From the NCBI GenBank assembly GCA_035545735.1, contig DASZXS010000017.1, positions 127,961 through 191,960 on the forward strand: 64,000 nt of DNA, written 5' to 3'. How positions within the stretch are numbered: position 1 is the first letter of the stretch; each line of letters starts with the position of its first letter. Below are positions 62,552-64,000 of this stretch, one piece after another. A program made the position numbers and the translations under genes. The stretch is from JAJYKC01 sp035545735. GTDB taxonomy: Bacteria; Acidobacteriota; Terriglobia; Bryobacterales; Bryobacteraceae. The notes beneath the pieces were generated by a model that was not told the DNA's origin, made no database searches, and saw nothing but the letters and a program-made list of their open reading frames with translations.

Positions 62552-63475
62552 TCAATCGAGCCGGTTCATCGACGCGGCTTTGGGATGCCGTTTGCTCTCT
62601 CCTTTCCTTCCCAGCCACTGCTCGATCACGGGCATTGCCTGGCGCGCGGCCTTCTCACCGAGGGCGATCATGTCGTCTGCGCTCGTGAAGGCGTCCCACT
62701 GCACGTCCTCCACCGGCGGGGAGATCACCAGATCGCTGTGCGCCCGCCATTCGCCTTCGAGACGCCGTCCCATGATCTGAAAGCAGCGGTGAACCACCGC
62801 AAATAGATTTCTCGGATCGACGCCGCCGGGCGGAGCCGGCAAGTGCACCGCCACAACATGCGTCGCGCCCATTGTGCGCAGCGGGCGCACCGGGACTTCG
62901 GTGGTTACGTAGCCATCCACCAGGCAGGCGGAGTCGGAATGGAGCGGTTGAAAAAGCCCGGGATAGGAGCAACTCGCGCGGATCGGCAGGATCACGTCGC
63001 CCTTGTCGCGAAAGACTACCGGATCCCCGCTGGTAATGTCGCTCGCGACCACGGCCAGCGGGATCTTCATCTCCTCGAACGTAGTCACGCGGAGGAGACG
63101 CCCCAGAAAGGGGACCATGCGCTCGCTGCCCGCAAAACCCATCAGACTGACCGTCCAGCGGGCGACGTCGCGAAATCTCATTCCCTTCGCGATCCGCTCG
63201 ATGAAGGCGGTATCCGCCCCGGAAGCGTAGGCCGCGGCCACAATGGCGCCCGCGCTGACGCCGGAGATGGCATGCAAAGGAATCTGATGTTCTTCAAATA
63301 CGCGCAGAACGCCGATGTGAGCAATCGCACGGGCAAAGCCACCACCCAGCGCAACCCCGATCCGGACGGGCGGCGGAGGCGGTTCGGGACCGAGCGCCCG
63401 GCGGGCACGCCGCATTCCTGTACGAACCGCGTTCCACCAGCGCTTCGCTTCAACCCCTTGCTCGGAAACCTGCAT
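62552..63475 (-). CDS. Patatin-like phospholipase
   Basis: About 307 residues. Patatin (RssA-like) domain: oxyanion loop ALGGGFARAIAHIGVL, nucleophile Ser in GVSAGAIVAAAY, catalytic Asp in LVDGYVTTEVPV, where the common DGG/A is DGY. Basic N-terminal 40 residues (RRARRALGPEPPPPP) have no signal peptide, so it is cytoplasmic or peripheral. It should hydrolyse phospholipid or lysophospholipid acyl bonds. Start set at the ATG at 63475; a GTG at 63496 is an alternative. Divergent from the PIG-L gene. Confidence 0.9.
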   Translation of the reverse strand: MQVSEQGVEAKRWWNAVRTGMRRARRALGPEPPPPPVRIGVALGGGFARAIAHIGVLRVFEEHQIPLHAISGVSAGAIVAAAYASGADTAFIERIAKGMRFRDVARWTVSLMGFAGSERMVPFLGRLLRVTTFEEMKIPLAVVASDITSGDPVVFRDKGDVILPIRASCSYPGLFQPLHSDSACLVDGYVTTEVPVRPLRTMGATHVVAVHLPAPPGGVDPRNLFAVVHRCFQIMGRRLEGEWRAHSDLVISPPVEDVQWDAFTSADDMIALGEKAARQAMPVIEQWLGRKGESKRHPKAASMNRLD

Positions 63476-63513
63476 CCTGTCGGGCACTCGCGTCACCTAA
63501 TATAGATATATCC

Positions 63514-64000
63514 GTGATCCATGCAAGAAGGTTTCGATCGTTTGCGCCTCCCCTAGGCGCGCTCTTTGTCTTCATCCTGGCTCAGGTTCCGAGTTTGGCA
63601 CAGCGCGAGCTTTCCGGCTCGGCCGCGGCGCAACTTTCTCTTCAGCGGCTGGGAGTAACCGGCAGTGTTCTCATGATCGCCGCCCATCCGGATGACGAGA
63701 ACACCGCCCTGCTCGCGTGGCTGGCCCGCGGACGCAAGGTGCGCACCGGCTATCTCTCGCTGACTCGCGGCGAAGGCGGACAGAACCTGATCGGCGTTGA
63801 GCAGGGCGATGCGATGGGCGTGATCCGCACGCAGGAACTGCTCGCGGCGCGCCGGATCGACGGCGCCGAACAGTTCTTCACCCGCGCGATCGACTTCGGC
63901 TTCACCAAGACTCCCCAGGAGACGCTGGCAAAGTGGGGACGGGAAAAAATTCTCAGCGACGTGGTTTGGGTGATTCGTAAATTCCGGCCGGACGTCATTG
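63514..64000 (+). CDS. PIG-L family deacetylase, N-terminal part
   Basis: 162 residues before the window end. Signal peptide (LGALFVFILAQVPSLAQ), then the intact metal motif AAHPDDENTALLAWLARG, and TGYLSLTRGEGGQNLIG and GVIRTQELLAARRIDGAEQFF. It is the canonical PIG-L type of the long (about 800-residue) exported acidobacterial proteins; the C-terminal part is outside the window. The GTG at 63514 is the frame's start; the ATG at 63521 is in another frame. Contrast with the HLDDG form at 6.8 kb. Confidence 0.87.
   Translation, partial: MIHARRFRSFAPPLGALFVFILAQVPSLAQRELSGSAAAQLSLQRLGVTGSVLMIAAHPDDENTALLAWLARGRKVRTGYLSLTRGEGGQNLIGVEQGDAMGVIRTQELLAARRIDGAEQFFTRAIDFGFTKTPQETLAKWGREKILSDVVWVIRKFRPDVI

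Overview
The window is GC-rich, densely coded bacterial chromosome. It has no rRNA, tRNA, CRISPR array or insertion sequence that I can recognise. The gene content points to an Acidobacteriota member of the Solibacter/Bryobacter type: a large MacB/FtsX-like permease of the 'acidobacterial duplicated orphan permease' kind, a TonB receptor with a carboxypeptidase-regulatory-like N-terminus, an N-terminal winged-helix regulator with a membrane anchor, DUF885 and M28 exopeptidases, PIG-L deacetylases and a CADD-type pABA synthase. This placement is inferred from gene families; no marker gene was compared.

Layout. 1-2.7 kb: a Ser/Thr protein kinase (cut by the window start) translationally coupled to a PP2C phosphatase, with a methyltransferase read divergently. 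2.9-7.7 kb: two tandem TolC-like outer-membrane proteins overlapping by ATGA, then a Tat-exported PIG-L enzyme. 7.7-18 kb: exported peptidases and a nuclease (DUF885, S1/P1, M28) mixed with housekeeping genes (tyrS, folP, an aminotransferase, a HAD phosphatase) and a small exported-protein/partner pair that looks like a toxin-immunity module. 18-23 kb: pyruvate carboxylase, an esterase and aquaporin, all on the minus strand. 23.4-26.4 kb: an RRM RNA-binding protein, a PIN-TRAM membrane protein, ispD and ispF. 26.4-31.6 kb (minus): a CUT2-type sugar ABC transporter whose second permease is fused to its substrate-binding protein, followed by a CADD-family protein. 31.6-36.5 kb: a GT-C-like membrane protein diverging from a three-gene overlapping set (GT2, small anchored protein, HTTM protein), then cutC. 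36.5-43.3 kb: KimA-like permease, orphan ABC permease, DinB protein, orphan histidine-kinase-like ATPase and aroA. 43.4-49.1 kb: cytochrome b plus Tat-exported molybdopterin enzyme, TonB receptor, formaldehyde dehydrogenase and a GlcG/HbpS protein. 49.8-55.4 kb: a glycosyltransferase cluster. 55.4-64 kb: a membrane-anchored winged-helix regulator with two malectin domains and a readable promoter/operator region, Zn-phospholipase-C-like protein, a small secreted Lys/Ala protein, S9 peptidase coupled to an Ntn-hydrolase asparaginase, patatin, and a second PIG-L gene cut by the window end.

How the genes fit together. Many products are exported hydrolases or outer-membrane proteins, which suits a soil heterotroph using peptides and polysaccharides. 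The surface-glycan cluster sits next to a malectin-domain regulator that could sense glycans outside the membrane and control transcription inside. Two folate genes are present: dihydropteroate synthase, and a CADD homologue that keeps every residue I recall as needed to make p-aminobenzoate from the enzyme's own tyrosine. The most notable items are the CADD protein, the winged-helix/double-malectin regulator with its paired 19-bp repeats, the permease-binding-protein fusion, and the small exported BECR-toxin-like gene with its partner.
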